A stretch of 32,792 nucleotides of DNA, taken from contig JAGWAS010000022.1 in NCBI GenBank assembly GCA_021296235.1, positions 1-32,792 on the forward strand. Direction: 5' to 3'. The notes under the pieces are model-generated. The model worked only from the letters and a program-made list of their open reading frames with translations, was not told the DNA's origin and did not search any database. A program made the translations under genes and the position numbers. Within the stretch, counting starts at the first letter, position 1. Every line of letters begins with the position of its first letter. This document shows, in pieces, positions 9,541 to 16,903 of this stretch. The stretch comes from Paracoccaceae bacterium (GTDB taxonomy: Bacteria; Pseudomonadota; Alphaproteobacteria; Rhodobacterales; Rhodobacteraceae).

Positions 9541-10755
9541 ATGTCAGTCCCGACCCCAAATCCAAACCGGCTGACGGTTTCCGTGCATCGCAGAATTTCT
9601 GACATCCCGGAAGCCGAGTGGGACGCATGCGCATGCCCGGAGACGAAGAACGGCGGCCGCCCGAACGACCCGTTCACGACACACAGATTCCTGAATGCAC
9701 TCGAAAAATCCGGGTCGGTCGGGGGAAATTCGGGCTGGGATCCGGTTCATATTGCCGTGCGCGATGAGGGCAAACTTACTGCCGTGATGCCCCTTTACGC
9801 CAAACACCACAGCCAGGGAGAGTTTGTCTTTGATCACGGTTGGGCCAATGCATTTGAGCAAGCTGGAGGTGACTACTACCCAAAACTGCAGGCCACCGTC
9901 CCGTTCACGCCCGCGACGGGAAGGCGGTTTCTGATGTGTTCGGGCTTGGGTTCCGCAAGTTTTGGCACACTGGCTTCATCGGCCGTGGAGTTGCTGTCGC
10001 AGAATCAGCTTTCCTCGCTCCACGTTACGTTCTGCACGGAGGATGAGGCCGAGTTTGGTCGGAAGGCCGGGTTCCTGCACAGGACCGGCGAGCAGTTTCA
10101 CTGGATGAACGACGATTATTCGAGCTTCAGCGACTTTCTGAAACAGCTCTCTTCAAGGAAACGGAAAAACATCAGGCACGAAAGGGGCCGCGCAAACGAC
10201 TTCGGCGGAAGCGTCAGTCTCTTGACCGGGACAGAGATAAAACCCGAGCACTGGGATGCCTTCTGGGAATTTTACCAGAACACCGGCTTGCGGAAATGGG
10301 GCACACCGTACCTCACCCGCAGGTTTTTTGAGGAAATCCACGATTCGATGCGAAGGGACATCCTTTTGATCATGTGCGAAAGGAACGGCAGGTACATCGC
10401 CGGAGCCCTGAATTTCATCGGGAACGGCACGCTCTTCGGACGGTATTGGGGTTGCATTGAGCAGCACAGCTGCCTGCATTTCGAGATCTGCTATTACAGG
10501 GCAATCGAGTATGCCATCGAAAATGGCCTCAGCAGGGTCGAGGCCGGAGCGCAGGGACCCCACAAGCTGGCGAGGGGCTACATGCCGGTCAAGATCCACT
10601 CGCTTCACTGGATTGCGAATGCTGCTTTCCGAAGGGCGGTCCTCGAATACCTTGAGGTTGAAAATCAAGAAATCGACCGGGTGCTGGATTTCCTGTCCAA
10701 CCGCGGTCCCTTCAGGAAAGGAAACAACAATGCCAAGACCGGAAGCGCTCATTGA
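9541..10755 (+). CDS. FemAB-like/peptidogalycan biosynthesis (DUF482) protein
   Basis: This 404-residue protein has a double GNAT-like fold of the DUF482/Peptidogalycan_N family, related to FemAB aminoacyltransferases. Visible family blocks are PEAEWDACA, the NDPFTTHRFLNALEKSG segment, LPTAVMPLY-type strands (here KLTAVMPLYAKHHSQGEF), SSRKRKNIRHER and the C-terminal GCIEQHSCLHFEICYYRAIE followed by EAGAQGPHKLARGY. The biochemical substrate of this family is not established. A role in envelope or peptidoglycan-related acylation is inferred only from fold. Its 3' end overlaps the next gene by 26 bp, indicating tight co-translation. Confidence 0.85.
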   Translation: MSVPTPNPNRLTVSVHRRISDIPEAEWDACACPETKNGGRPNDPFTTHRFLNALEKSGSVGGNSGWDPVHIAVRDEGKLTAVMPLYAKHHSQGEFVFDHGWANAFEQAGGDYYPKLQATVPFTPATGRRFLMCSGLGSASFGTLASSAVELLSQNQLSSLHVTFCTEDEAEFGRKAGFLHRTGEQFHWMNDDYSSFSDFLKQLSSRKRKNIRHERGRANDFGGSVSLLTGTEIKPEHWDAFWEFYQNTGLRKWGTPYLTRRFFEEIHDSMRRDILLIMCERNGRYIAGALNFIGNGTLFGRYWGCIEQHSCLHFEICYYRAIEYAIENGLSRVEAGAQGPHKLARGYMPVKIHSLHWIANAAFRRAVLEYLEVENQEIDRVLDFLSNRGPFRKGNNNAKTGSAH

Positions 10756-11029
10756 CAAAGAAAGAACGGAAGCACTGCGGCCATTGCTTGAGGCCGGTTG
10801 GACCGAAGTGAGCGGCGGAACTGCGATCCGAAAGGAATTCAGGTTCAAATCCTTCAGCCAAGCTTTTGCGTGGATGACCCGGGCAGCGCTCTTGGCGGAG
10901 AAGCTCAACCACCATCCGGAATGGAGCAATGTCTACAACCGGGTCGATGTTCTTCTCACAACGCACAGCTCGGGAAACCTTACGGAACTTGATGTCCGAA
11001 TGGCTCAGGGATTGGAGAAGTTCGGATGA
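10730..11029 (+). CDS. Pterin-4a-carbinolamine dehydratase (PCD/DCoH)
   Basis: This is a 99-residue PCD, the full usual length. The family dehydrates 4a-hydroxytetrahydropterin, recycling the cofactor of aromatic amino acid hydroxylases; in many bacteria its physiological partner is unclear. Motifs seen are GWTEVSGGTAIRKEFRFKSF, AFAWMTRAALLAEKLNHHPE with the catalytic His pair, and NVYNRVDVLLTTHSSGNLT. The start is ATG 10730 with AGGAAAGG 7 bp upstream, inside the preceding gene. No phenylalanine hydroxylase is in the window. Confidence 0.92.
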   Translation: MPRPEALIDKERTEALRPLLEAGWTEVSGGTAIRKEFRFKSFSQAFAWMTRAALLAEKLNHHPEWSNVYNRVDVLLTTHSSGNLTELDVRMAQGLEKFG

Positions 11030-11262
11030 CGCAATTTGCGGCCTCAACACATTCCACACATTTGTGGTGCTTTGAGCGCGCCACTAACGTCTCTCGCATT
11101 CTATTCGACCGCTTTCATGCGACAGTTCGTTGGAAAGCGATCATCAACGAACTGGACTACCAAACCTTGCCCGAAGCCGACAACCGCAACACCCACGGCG
11201 AGCCAATTGCGTTTGGCCGCAGTTTGGACAGGGTCATTGCCTTGCAACTCAAGGAAACCTGA
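11026..11262 (+). CDS. Hypothetical 78-residue ORF coupled to PCD
   Basis: The ORF begins at an ATG overlapping the PCD stop codon (ATGA), an arrangement typical of translational coupling. The product (starting MTQFAASTHSTHLWCFER) matches no family I know, has no signal or membrane segment, and has unremarkable codon use. A hairpin at 11043-11076 lies inside it and could equally be the PCD terminator. From 11263 to 11484 only short overlapping ORFs are seen. It may be chance. Confidence 0.2.
   Translation: MTQFAASTHSTHLWCFERATNVSRILFDRFHATVRWKAIINELDYQTLPEADNRNTHGEPIAFGRSLDRVIALQLKET
11043..11076 (+). terminator. Nested hairpin after PCD gene
   Basis: CCACA (11054-11058) pairs with TGTGG (11063-11067) around a CATT loop, enclosed by CTCAA (11043-11047) and TTGAG (11072-11076). 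It starts 13 nt past the PCD stop. There is no T-run, so an intrinsic terminator is only possible. Confidence 0.3.
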
Positions 11263-11484
11263 CGGAAGGTCGGGAGGCAAGCATCCACAAGCCGACCGAA
11301 ATCCGGACGGGCATGGAATTTGCCCAACTGTCCCGCTGTGAGACAAGCAATGGCGATTCAGAGGCTCGAACCGACGACAAGATCGTGTTAATCGGCAAGC
11401 TCTGCAAGGTCATTCGCTGTATCCTGACAGAGGAGTTGCCGACAGCCAACCACTACTGATGAAACCACCAACGAAGGCCGTGTT

Positions 11485-12504
11485 ATGAATTCTGGGCGCA
11501 AAAATAATGCTGAGCAGTACCTGCGCATGTACCGCCAGATGGTCCGCATCCGTGTCTTTGAGGACCAAGCAAACCAGCTCTACCTAAGCGCCAAAATGCC
11601 TGGGCTTACCCACATGTATTCAGGCCAGGAAGCAGTTGCAGTGGGCATTTGCGAAGCACTAACCAATGAGGACCGCATAACTTCGACACATAGAGGGCAC
11701 GGTCACTGCGTCGCCAAGGGGGCAGAGTTCAAAGCGATGTTCTGCGAACTCTTGGGAAAGGAGGAAGGTTACTGCCGCGGAAAGGGTGGCTCAATGCACA
11801 TAGCCGACCAGAACCATGGCAATTTGGGTGCAAACGCCATTGTCGGCGGTTCCACCGGCATTGCCACAGGTGCGGCGCTGACATCAAAACTGCTGGGCAA
11901 AGGTAACGTAACGGTCTGTTTTTTCGGAGATGGTGCAACCGCACAGGGACTTTGGTACGAAGTCATGAACATGGCGGCACTCTGGAAGTTGCCCATAATA
12001 TATGCCTGTGAAAACAACGGCTATTCCGAATATACCGCGACAGCCGAAATAGCTGCGGGTGCAATAACCGCCCGCGCCGAGGCGTTCGGGATTGAGGCCC
12101 ACAGAATTGATGGTCAAGATGTCCTGAAAGTCAATGAGTTGGCGGAAAACCTCGTTTCCAGGGCTCGGAAGGGTGAAGGCCCATTCTTCGTTGAATTGGA
12201 GACCTACCGCTTTAGTGGCCACCATGTTGGCGACATCAACCGCGAATATTATCGATCCAAGGATGAGGAGGCGAATTGGAGGTTGAACCGCGATCCAATA
12301 AAGAACTTCGGCGATTGGTTGGAAAGCCAGAGCATCGCCGACGCCGATGAACTCGTTGCGATCGGCAATGAAGTCAAGGCCAGTGCCGAGGCGGCAGTTG
12401 CATACGCCCTTGACGCAAAATTCCCTGATTCAAGCGAAGTGGACATGCATGTCTACGTCGGCGTCGACCATGCACTGCCATACATTGATGGATCCAGCAA
12501 GTGA
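11485..12504 (+). CDS. Thiamine-dependent dehydrogenase E1 alpha subunit
   Basis: This 339-residue E1 alpha chain belongs to the pyruvate/acetoin dehydrogenase class. With E1 beta it decarboxylates a 2-oxoacid (or cleaves acetoin) on ThDP and reductively acylates the lipoyl arm. The ThDP/Mg motif runs from GDGATAQGLW (about residue 148) to ENN (about 176). The THRGHGHCVAKG and CRGKGGSMHIAD loops and the FSGHHVGD region are typical. GAAGG stands 7 nt before the ATG. The sequence resembles the acetoin (AcoA) and PDH groups equally from what I can see, so the substrate stays open. It is first in a five-cistron block and overlaps E1 beta by 4 bp. Confidence 0.9.
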   Translation: MNSGRKNNAEQYLRMYRQMVRIRVFEDQANQLYLSAKMPGLTHMYSGQEAVAVGICEALTNEDRITSTHRGHGHCVAKGAEFKAMFCELLGKEEGYCRGKGGSMHIADQNHGNLGANAIVGGSTGIATGAALTSKLLGKGNVTVCFFGDGATAQGLWYEVMNMAALWKLPIIYACENNGYSEYTATAEIAAGAITARAEAFGIEAHRIDGQDVLKVNELAENLVSRARKGEGPFFVELETYRFSGHHVGDINREYYRSKDEEANWRLNRDPIKNFGDWLESQSIADADELVAIGNEVKASAEAAVAYALDAKFPDSSEVDMHVYVGVDHALPYIDGSSK

Positions 12505-13499
12505 CCCGCGAGATCACGCATTCCCAGGCTGTCAACGAGGCCATCGCCGAGGAAATGCGGCGTGACGAGCGGGTGATATTGATCGGTGAGGATGTGGCAG
12601 AGGCAGGAACGCCATTCAAGGTTCTGTCCGGTCTCGTTGAGGAATTCGGCACCGATCGCGTTATCGATACACCGATTGCCGAGCCCGGATTCATGGGGAT
12701 GGCAATCGGTGCTGCCATGACAGGAATGCGTCCCATCGTCGATCTGATGTTCGGAGATTTCCTTTTTCTGGTGATGGATCAGTTGTGCAATCAGGCGGCC
12801 AAGACCCACTACATGTCAGGTGGGAAGCTGAAGGTGCCTCTGGTTCTGAGGACCAATCTGGGAGCAACCCGCCGATCGGGCGCGCAACACAGCCAGTCGC
12901 TGCAGGCGCTGGTGGCGCACATTCCCGGACTGAAGGTCGCATTGCCCTCCTCGGCCCATGACGCCAAGGGTCTTCTGAAATCCGCCATTCGCGACGACAA
13001 CCCGGTGGTGATCTTTGAGGACAAGCTGTCGTATCAGGACAAGGCACCAGTACCTGAAGGTGAGTACATTGTTCCGTTCGGCGAGGCCAATGTGGTCCGT
13101 GAGGGGAACGACGTGACACTGGTGGCCACGTCGTCCATGGTGCAGGTTTGTTGCGAGGCGGCAAGTTTGCTTGAGGCCAACGACATCTCGGCCGAGGTGA
13201 TCGACCCGCGCACGCTTGTTCCCCTGGATGAACGGACAATCATCGAAAGCCTGAAGAAGACATCGCGCGCTGTCGTCGTGGACGAAGGCCACCGGAATTT
13301 CGGCGTAACGGCTGAGATCGCCTCACGCATATCCGAAAAGGCCTTCTACCATCTTGACGCGCCTGTCGTTCGAATGGGTGCAATGGATGTGCCGGTGCCC
13401 TTCTCGCCCGCACTTGAAGATCTGACTGTGCCAACTCCGCAAGCCATTGCCGCAAACGCCGGGAGAATTTTCCGGGGTGATCTGTTGCATGCCATTTGA
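12501..13499 (+). CDS. Thiamine-dependent dehydrogenase E1 beta subunit
   Basis: This is the 332-residue partner of the E1 alpha chain, with transketolase-like Pyr and C-terminal domains. EVILIGEDVAEAGTPFKV-type N-terminal sequence (here RVILIGEDVAEAGTPF), DTPIAEPGFMGMAIGAAM with the conserved Glu for ThDP activation, RSGAQHSQSLQALVAHIPG and VIDPRTLVPLD identify it. The start is GTG 12501, overlapping the E1 alpha stop in GTGA. The 3' end overlaps the lipoyl gene by 11 bp, so the three proteins should be made in step. Confidence 0.92.
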   Translation: MTREITHSQAVNEAIAEEMRRDERVILIGEDVAEAGTPFKVLSGLVEEFGTDRVIDTPIAEPGFMGMAIGAAMTGMRPIVDLMFGDFLFLVMDQLCNQAAKTHYMSGGKLKVPLVLRTNLGATRRSGAQHSQSLQALVAHIPGLKVALPSSAHDAKGLLKSAIRDDNPVVIFEDKLSYQDKAPVPEGEYIVPFGEANVVREGNDVTLVATSSMVQVCCEAASLLEANDISAEVIDPRTLVPLDERTIIESLKKTSRAVVVDEGHRNFGVTAEIASRISEKAFYHLDAPVVRMGAMDVPVPFSPALEDLTVPTPQAIAANAGRIFRGDLLHAI

Positions 13500-14469
13500 A
13501 GTCATTATGCCCGCACTTGGGATGGCACAGGATACGGGTGTCGTCGCCAAGTGGCACAAGATGGTCGGAGACCCCATAGCAATCGGCGACGTTTTGCTGG
13601 AGGTTGAAACCGACAAGGCCGTCTTGGAGATCGAAGCTCAGGTGAACGGGTTTTTGACCGAACTAAATGCGGAAAACGGAGAGGTCGTCCCGGTTGGGCA
13701 GGTGATTGCGCTCATCGGTGGTTCAGAAAACGAAACCTCGTCGGATCCGGCAAATGCAACGGTTCAGGCCACCCAGCCGACGCAGCTCGACGTTCCGACA
13801 TCCCATCACACCGTTTCCGGCAGCTCGCAACAACCGAAGATGGTGCAGCGGGACGGCCGCCGCGTGCTCGCTTCGCCAAAGGCGCGCCGCTTGGCCGCAC
13901 AGCGCGGCCTTGATTTCGGCCAGCTTGCAGCATCCGGACACCCGCAGCCCTATCACGTCGCCGATCTTGATCACTTGATCGCAATGTTGCCCGAAGATGG
14001 TTCCGGATCAGGACTGTCAGTGGAGGCCCGCATACCTGCCTCGACACTTGATGATTTACTTGCCTTGTTCAGTCAGGAAACCAAGCGGAATTCCACCATT
14101 GTTTTTGCAGCATTTGCATCAGGTGCAATTCGGACAGTCATGAACGCCAACACGATTGTTGTGCGCGCCTCGGCGCCGAACATCCGACCGGTGACCTTTG
14201 TCGATGCAGATCGGAAGGGATTGGAGTCGCTTGAGCCGATGGATTCGACCGCTAAACCCGACCTAATTGTTCACGACCTGACATCCGAACAGCTTGTCGA
14301 CATGGATCCTGACCCAATCGGGACACCCATACTAAGCGTGGCAAGGGAAGGTGGAAACATCAAGGCGTTGCTTGTCGCCGCTCCGGGAAAACTGGAAAGT
14401 AATCGAATTCATACCTGCTTGGACGAATTCATCTGCCGACTGAATGAACCCTTGAGACATTTGCTCTGA
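13489..14469 (+). CDS. Lipoyl/E3-binding subunit with degenerate acyltransferase domain
   Basis: This 326-residue protein is read from ATG 13489, with GGGGTGA upstream. Residues 1-78 are a lipoyl domain with the modified Lys in VETDKAV (K43). Residues of about 125-165 form a peripheral-subunit (E3/E1) binding domain (RVLASPKARRLAAQRGLDF). The remaining 150 residues resemble the E2 catalytic fold in order and ending (LDEFICRLNEPLRHLL) but lack the catalytic DHRxxxG motif and much of the core. By analogy with eukaryotic Protein X (E3BP) it could carry the swinging arm and recruit E3 while the following gene supplies catalysis. The analogy is my inference. An ORF start at 13447 lies deep inside E1 beta and is unlikely. 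Confidence 0.8.
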   Translation: MPFEVIMPALGMAQDTGVVAKWHKMVGDPIAIGDVLLEVETDKAVLEIEAQVNGFLTELNAENGEVVPVGQVIALIGGSENETSSDPANATVQATQPTQLDVPTSHHTVSGSSQQPKMVQRDGRRVLASPKARRLAAQRGLDFGQLAASGHPQPYHVADLDHLIAMLPEDGSGSGLSVEARIPASTLDDLLALFSQETKRNSTIVFAAFASGAIRTVMNANTIVVRASAPNIRPVTFVDADRKGLESLEPMDSTAKPDLIVHDLTSEQLVDMDPDPIGTPILSVAREGGNIKALLVAAPGKLESNRIHTCLDEFICRLNEPLRHLL

Positions 14470-14476
14470 ACCCGAA

Positions 14477-14635
14477 ATGACCAAACCGATGGAGAGGCGA
14501 GTGATAACAGGTTTCGGATGTAAGTCCCGAACCGGTTGCGCCCTGAATTCGTACAGCCGCAAAGGGCCGGTGCTTGTCATTGACCGAACGAATTCGTTCG
14601 GGGCTGTGTTCTGCGATGCCGGAAAGAACAGATGA
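14477..14635 (+). CDS. Possible 52-residue protein between E2 halves
   Basis: This ORF starts 8 nt after the lipoyl gene stop and ends in an ATGA overlap with the next E2 gene, filling a gap that would otherwise be the only non-coding stretch in the operon. An internal GTG at 14501 is preceded by GGAG and is an alternative start. The product is basic, with three Cys, and matches no family I know. Real operon geometry argues for it; lack of homology argues against. Confidence 0.35.
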   Translation: MTKPMERRVITGFGCKSRTGCALNSYSRKGPVLVIDRTNSFGAVFCDAGKNR

Positions 14636-15507
14636 CAAAAGCAATTGCCAGTCCAGCCATTCGCGCCCTTGCCGCCCGGAAGGGCATAGATCTTGATGAG
14701 CTTGCCCAAAGGCTTGGTCGCGAAACCCTGGCCCGGGAGGACATTGAAAACGCAGCGAGAAATCCAGCAGACGACCTGGCTTCCCATTGGAACGTGGACC
14801 ATTCCGCCTACGGCCGTGTAACCGAGGAGCCGGTAACCCGAATGTCTTTGGTTGCGGCTCGGAGATTAGTAGCCTCACAGGTGACGATTCCGGCCGCAAC
14901 GCATCACGACACGGCAGACTTCAGCGCCGTTGAGGCATTTCGCGAATCCGTCAAATCGGAAGTCAAGTTGCGGGGCATCAAACTGACCGCACTTGCATTC
15001 CATGTCGCTGCGCTGTCAAAATGCCTCCAGTCCTTTCCAAAATTCAATTCGTCACTCAGCGCCGATGGCCGGACGCTGGTGTTGAAGCACTATTGCCATG
15101 TCGGAATAGCTGTCGATACCACACATGGTTTGGTTGTTCCCGTCATCCGAAACGCAGACCGGAAGGGCTTTGTCGATATCGCCGGTGAAATAACCGACTT
15201 GGCTTCCCGGGCGCAGCAGCGCAAGATGCGCCCTGACGAAACGGGTGGTGCGTCGATTACGATCAGTAACCTCGGAGGCATCGGCGGAACCGCCTTTGCA
15301 CCAATTGTCAACCCACCGGAAGTTGCAATACTGGGGATTTCCTGCATGAAGATGCAGCCGATCTGGAAAGGCACGTCATTCCAACCTGCTCCAATGGTCC
15401 CACTCCATCTTTCGTACGATCACCGAGTCGTCAACGGCGCGGACGCTGCCCGTTTCCTTGCTCATCATGCGAAACTCCTTTCCGAGCCCCGTCGATTGCT
15501 TCTCTGA
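14632..15507 (+). CDS. Lipoyl-less dihydrolipoamide acyltransferase E2
   Basis: This 291-residue E2 transfers the acyl group from the lipoyl arm to CoA and forms the core of the complex. It begins directly with a peripheral-subunit binding domain (SPAIRALAARKGIDLDELA, residues 6-40). The catalytic domain follows: IPAATHHDTADF, HVGIAVDTTHGLVVPVI, ASITISNLGGIGGTAFAP and active-site DHRVVNGADAARF (His plus Asn, as in some bacterial E2 proteins). No lipoyl domain is present, and the upstream frame is closed by TAA at 14521-14523, so it must be acylated by the lipoyl domain made by the gene before. No E3 gene follows. Confidence 0.88.
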   Translation: MTKAIASPAIRALAARKGIDLDELAQRLGRETLAREDIENAARNPADDLASHWNVDHSAYGRVTEEPVTRMSLVAARRLVASQVTIPAATHHDTADFSAVEAFRESVKSEVKLRGIKLTALAFHVAALSKCLQSFPKFNSSLSADGRTLVLKHYCHVGIAVDTTHGLVVPVIRNADRKGFVDIAGEITDLASRAQQRKMRPDETGGASITISNLGGIGGTAFAPIVNPPEVAILGISCMKMQPIWKGTSFQPAPMVPLHLSYDHRVVNGADAARFLAHHAKLLSEPRRLLL

Positions 15508-15870
15508 ACTTCATGGCGAAGCGACAGTATTGAGAATTGACTGGGCGTTGCAGATGCTGGGGGCTGCACATGAGTTTGAGCACAATCAGGTGACAGCCAG
15601 CAGAAATGCATTGCAAACGGGGCGGAACGCTCAACCAACCGTTTCCGGGGCTTCGTGAGCTTCAAACCCAACTTGACCTGAAGTGACTTTCCGAAACGGG
15701 AAATTCCCATGCGCAAGAGAGTATCCGGACGGCACATGATTTTTGAAAACATATCAGGACAAAGAAAGGCGAACGCCACCAGCACGCTCAGCAGACCGGA
15801 CATCCCACAAAATTTCCCGGTCGAAACGCTCATTCCGCGCCAAAAAGGGACAAGAGTCGACATAAACCAA
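15508..15870. other. Gap after E2 operon
   Basis: About 360 bp where an E3 gene might be expected. Short ORFs on both strands (15458-15658 plus, 15709-15942 plus, 15465-15878 minus) overlap each other and known genes and match nothing I recognise. A peptide-like run in the E2 overlap (IDWALQMLGAAHEFEHNQVT) could be a decayed remnant but cannot be assigned. Confidence 0.35.
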
Positions 15871-15888
15871 TTGGTCAAAACTGACCAA
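15871..15888 (-). terminator. Hairpin at peroxiredoxin stop codon
   Basis: TTGGTCA (15871-15877) and TGACCAA (15882-15888) form a perfect 7-bp stem with a 4-nt loop that straddles the peroxiredoxin TGA. On the minus strand it is followed by TTGGTTTAT, a weak T-rich tail. Confidence 0.4.
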
Positions 15889-16363
15889 GAATTGATTCAC
15901 CCCTGGTTGCATCGCAAGTTCCGGGAGCATCCTCAACATTGAGGACAACAACCAAACCATCATCCACGACCATCGAAAACCGGGATGCACGGTCAATTAA
16001 CCCGGCATCGGCAATCGTGAAACTCAATCCCATCGATTTGGTGAACTCGGCATTGGCGTCAGCGAGCATCAATATCCCGGCCTCCGTCGCACCTGTGGAT
16101 TCACCCCAAGCCTTCATGACGAAGGGATCGTTCACCGAAATGCAAATGATCTCTTCGATCCCCTTTGCATTCAGCTTCGCCCTGTTTTCAACAAAACTCG
16201 GAACATGTTGATCTGAGCAGGTGGGAGTGAACGCCCCGGGGACACCGAAAATTGCAACTTTCCGTCCCTTCGTGAGTTCACCCAAGCGCACTTTTTCCGG
16301 GCCGGAATCGCCAAGCCGGAAGAGATTGGCATCCGGAAGCCTGTTACCGGTTCTGATTGTCAT
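15875..16363 (-). CDS. Prx5-type peroxiredoxin
   Basis: This 162-residue atypical 2-Cys or glutaredoxin-dependent peroxiredoxin reduces hydrogen peroxide and organic peroxides. The peroxidatic Cys is C49 in VPGAFTPTCSDQHVPSF. Another Cys lies at 150 near the C-terminus (GTCDATRGESIL) and may act as the resolving residue. ICISVNDPFVMKAWGE is the second family block. The start is ATG 16363 with AAGGAA 7 nt upstream. An in-frame extension to 16465 lacks a ribosome site and conserved sequence. The final residues run through a stem-loop at the stop codon. The gene is monocistronic. Confidence 0.92.
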   Translation of the reverse strand: MTIRTGNRLPDANLFRLGDSGPEKVRLGELTKGRKVAIFGVPGAFTPTCSDQHVPSFVENRAKLNAKGIEEIICISVNDPFVMKAWGESTGATEAGILMLADANAEFTKSMGLSFTIADAGLIDRASRFSMVVDDGLVVVLNVEDAPGTCDATRGESILGQF

Positions 16364-16903
16364 CAGGAGTTTCCTTGCAACAAAATTCTCGACCGTTTCT
16401 ATCCCCAAATCAACTTGAGCGCCAGCCAGGGCACGCATTCGGCAGCCAATCTCATCCAAGCCCATTCCCAGGTATGTTCATTCGTTGTGTCCGGTCTCAA
16501 CCACCTTCAACTTCAAAGTGACAATCCTCCTGTTTGCTTTGCCATTACTAACCCTGACCGCAACGATATCGGCGACTTCGCCTGCATGACGCATTCCGCA
16601 GGCATGGTTCCACAATACTCGTCGCGTTCTGCGGCCACCCTGGATCGTCAATTGCAATGCCTGCGGCGACAGGGTCTTGAGGTGCCTGAACTCCTCCCAT
16701 TCGGGCTGCAGTTGCTGACGGCCGATACCTTTTGCCTGAACCGAATGGACAACATTGCTCTTTGTCATGGTTTAACAATGGTAGGCCAGTAACCTGCCGG
16801 CACGCAGACGGAGAGAACTGATGAAGAGGAACCAATTGGTAGACATCGCACCTTGCATGTCTGAAGAATTCCGTTCACGGAATCGACGGAAGGAAGTTGC
16901 TGA
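16364..16903. other. Gap upstream of peroxiredoxin and flavoprotein
   Basis: A 540-bp divergent spacer. A minus-strand ORF at 16478-16768 (96 residues, containing VLWNHACGMRHAGEVADIVA) and a plus-strand ORF at 16415-16792 overlap head-on. Neither has a recognisable family or good ribosome site, so at most one is real and possibly neither. GGAAGGAAG at 16888-16896 serves the flavoprotein start. Confidence 0.35.

Noticed and set aside
11360-11395. GGCTCGAACC string resembling a minus-strand tRNA T-arm
   Set aside because: The flanking 5-bp stem does not pair and no cloverleaf can be built.
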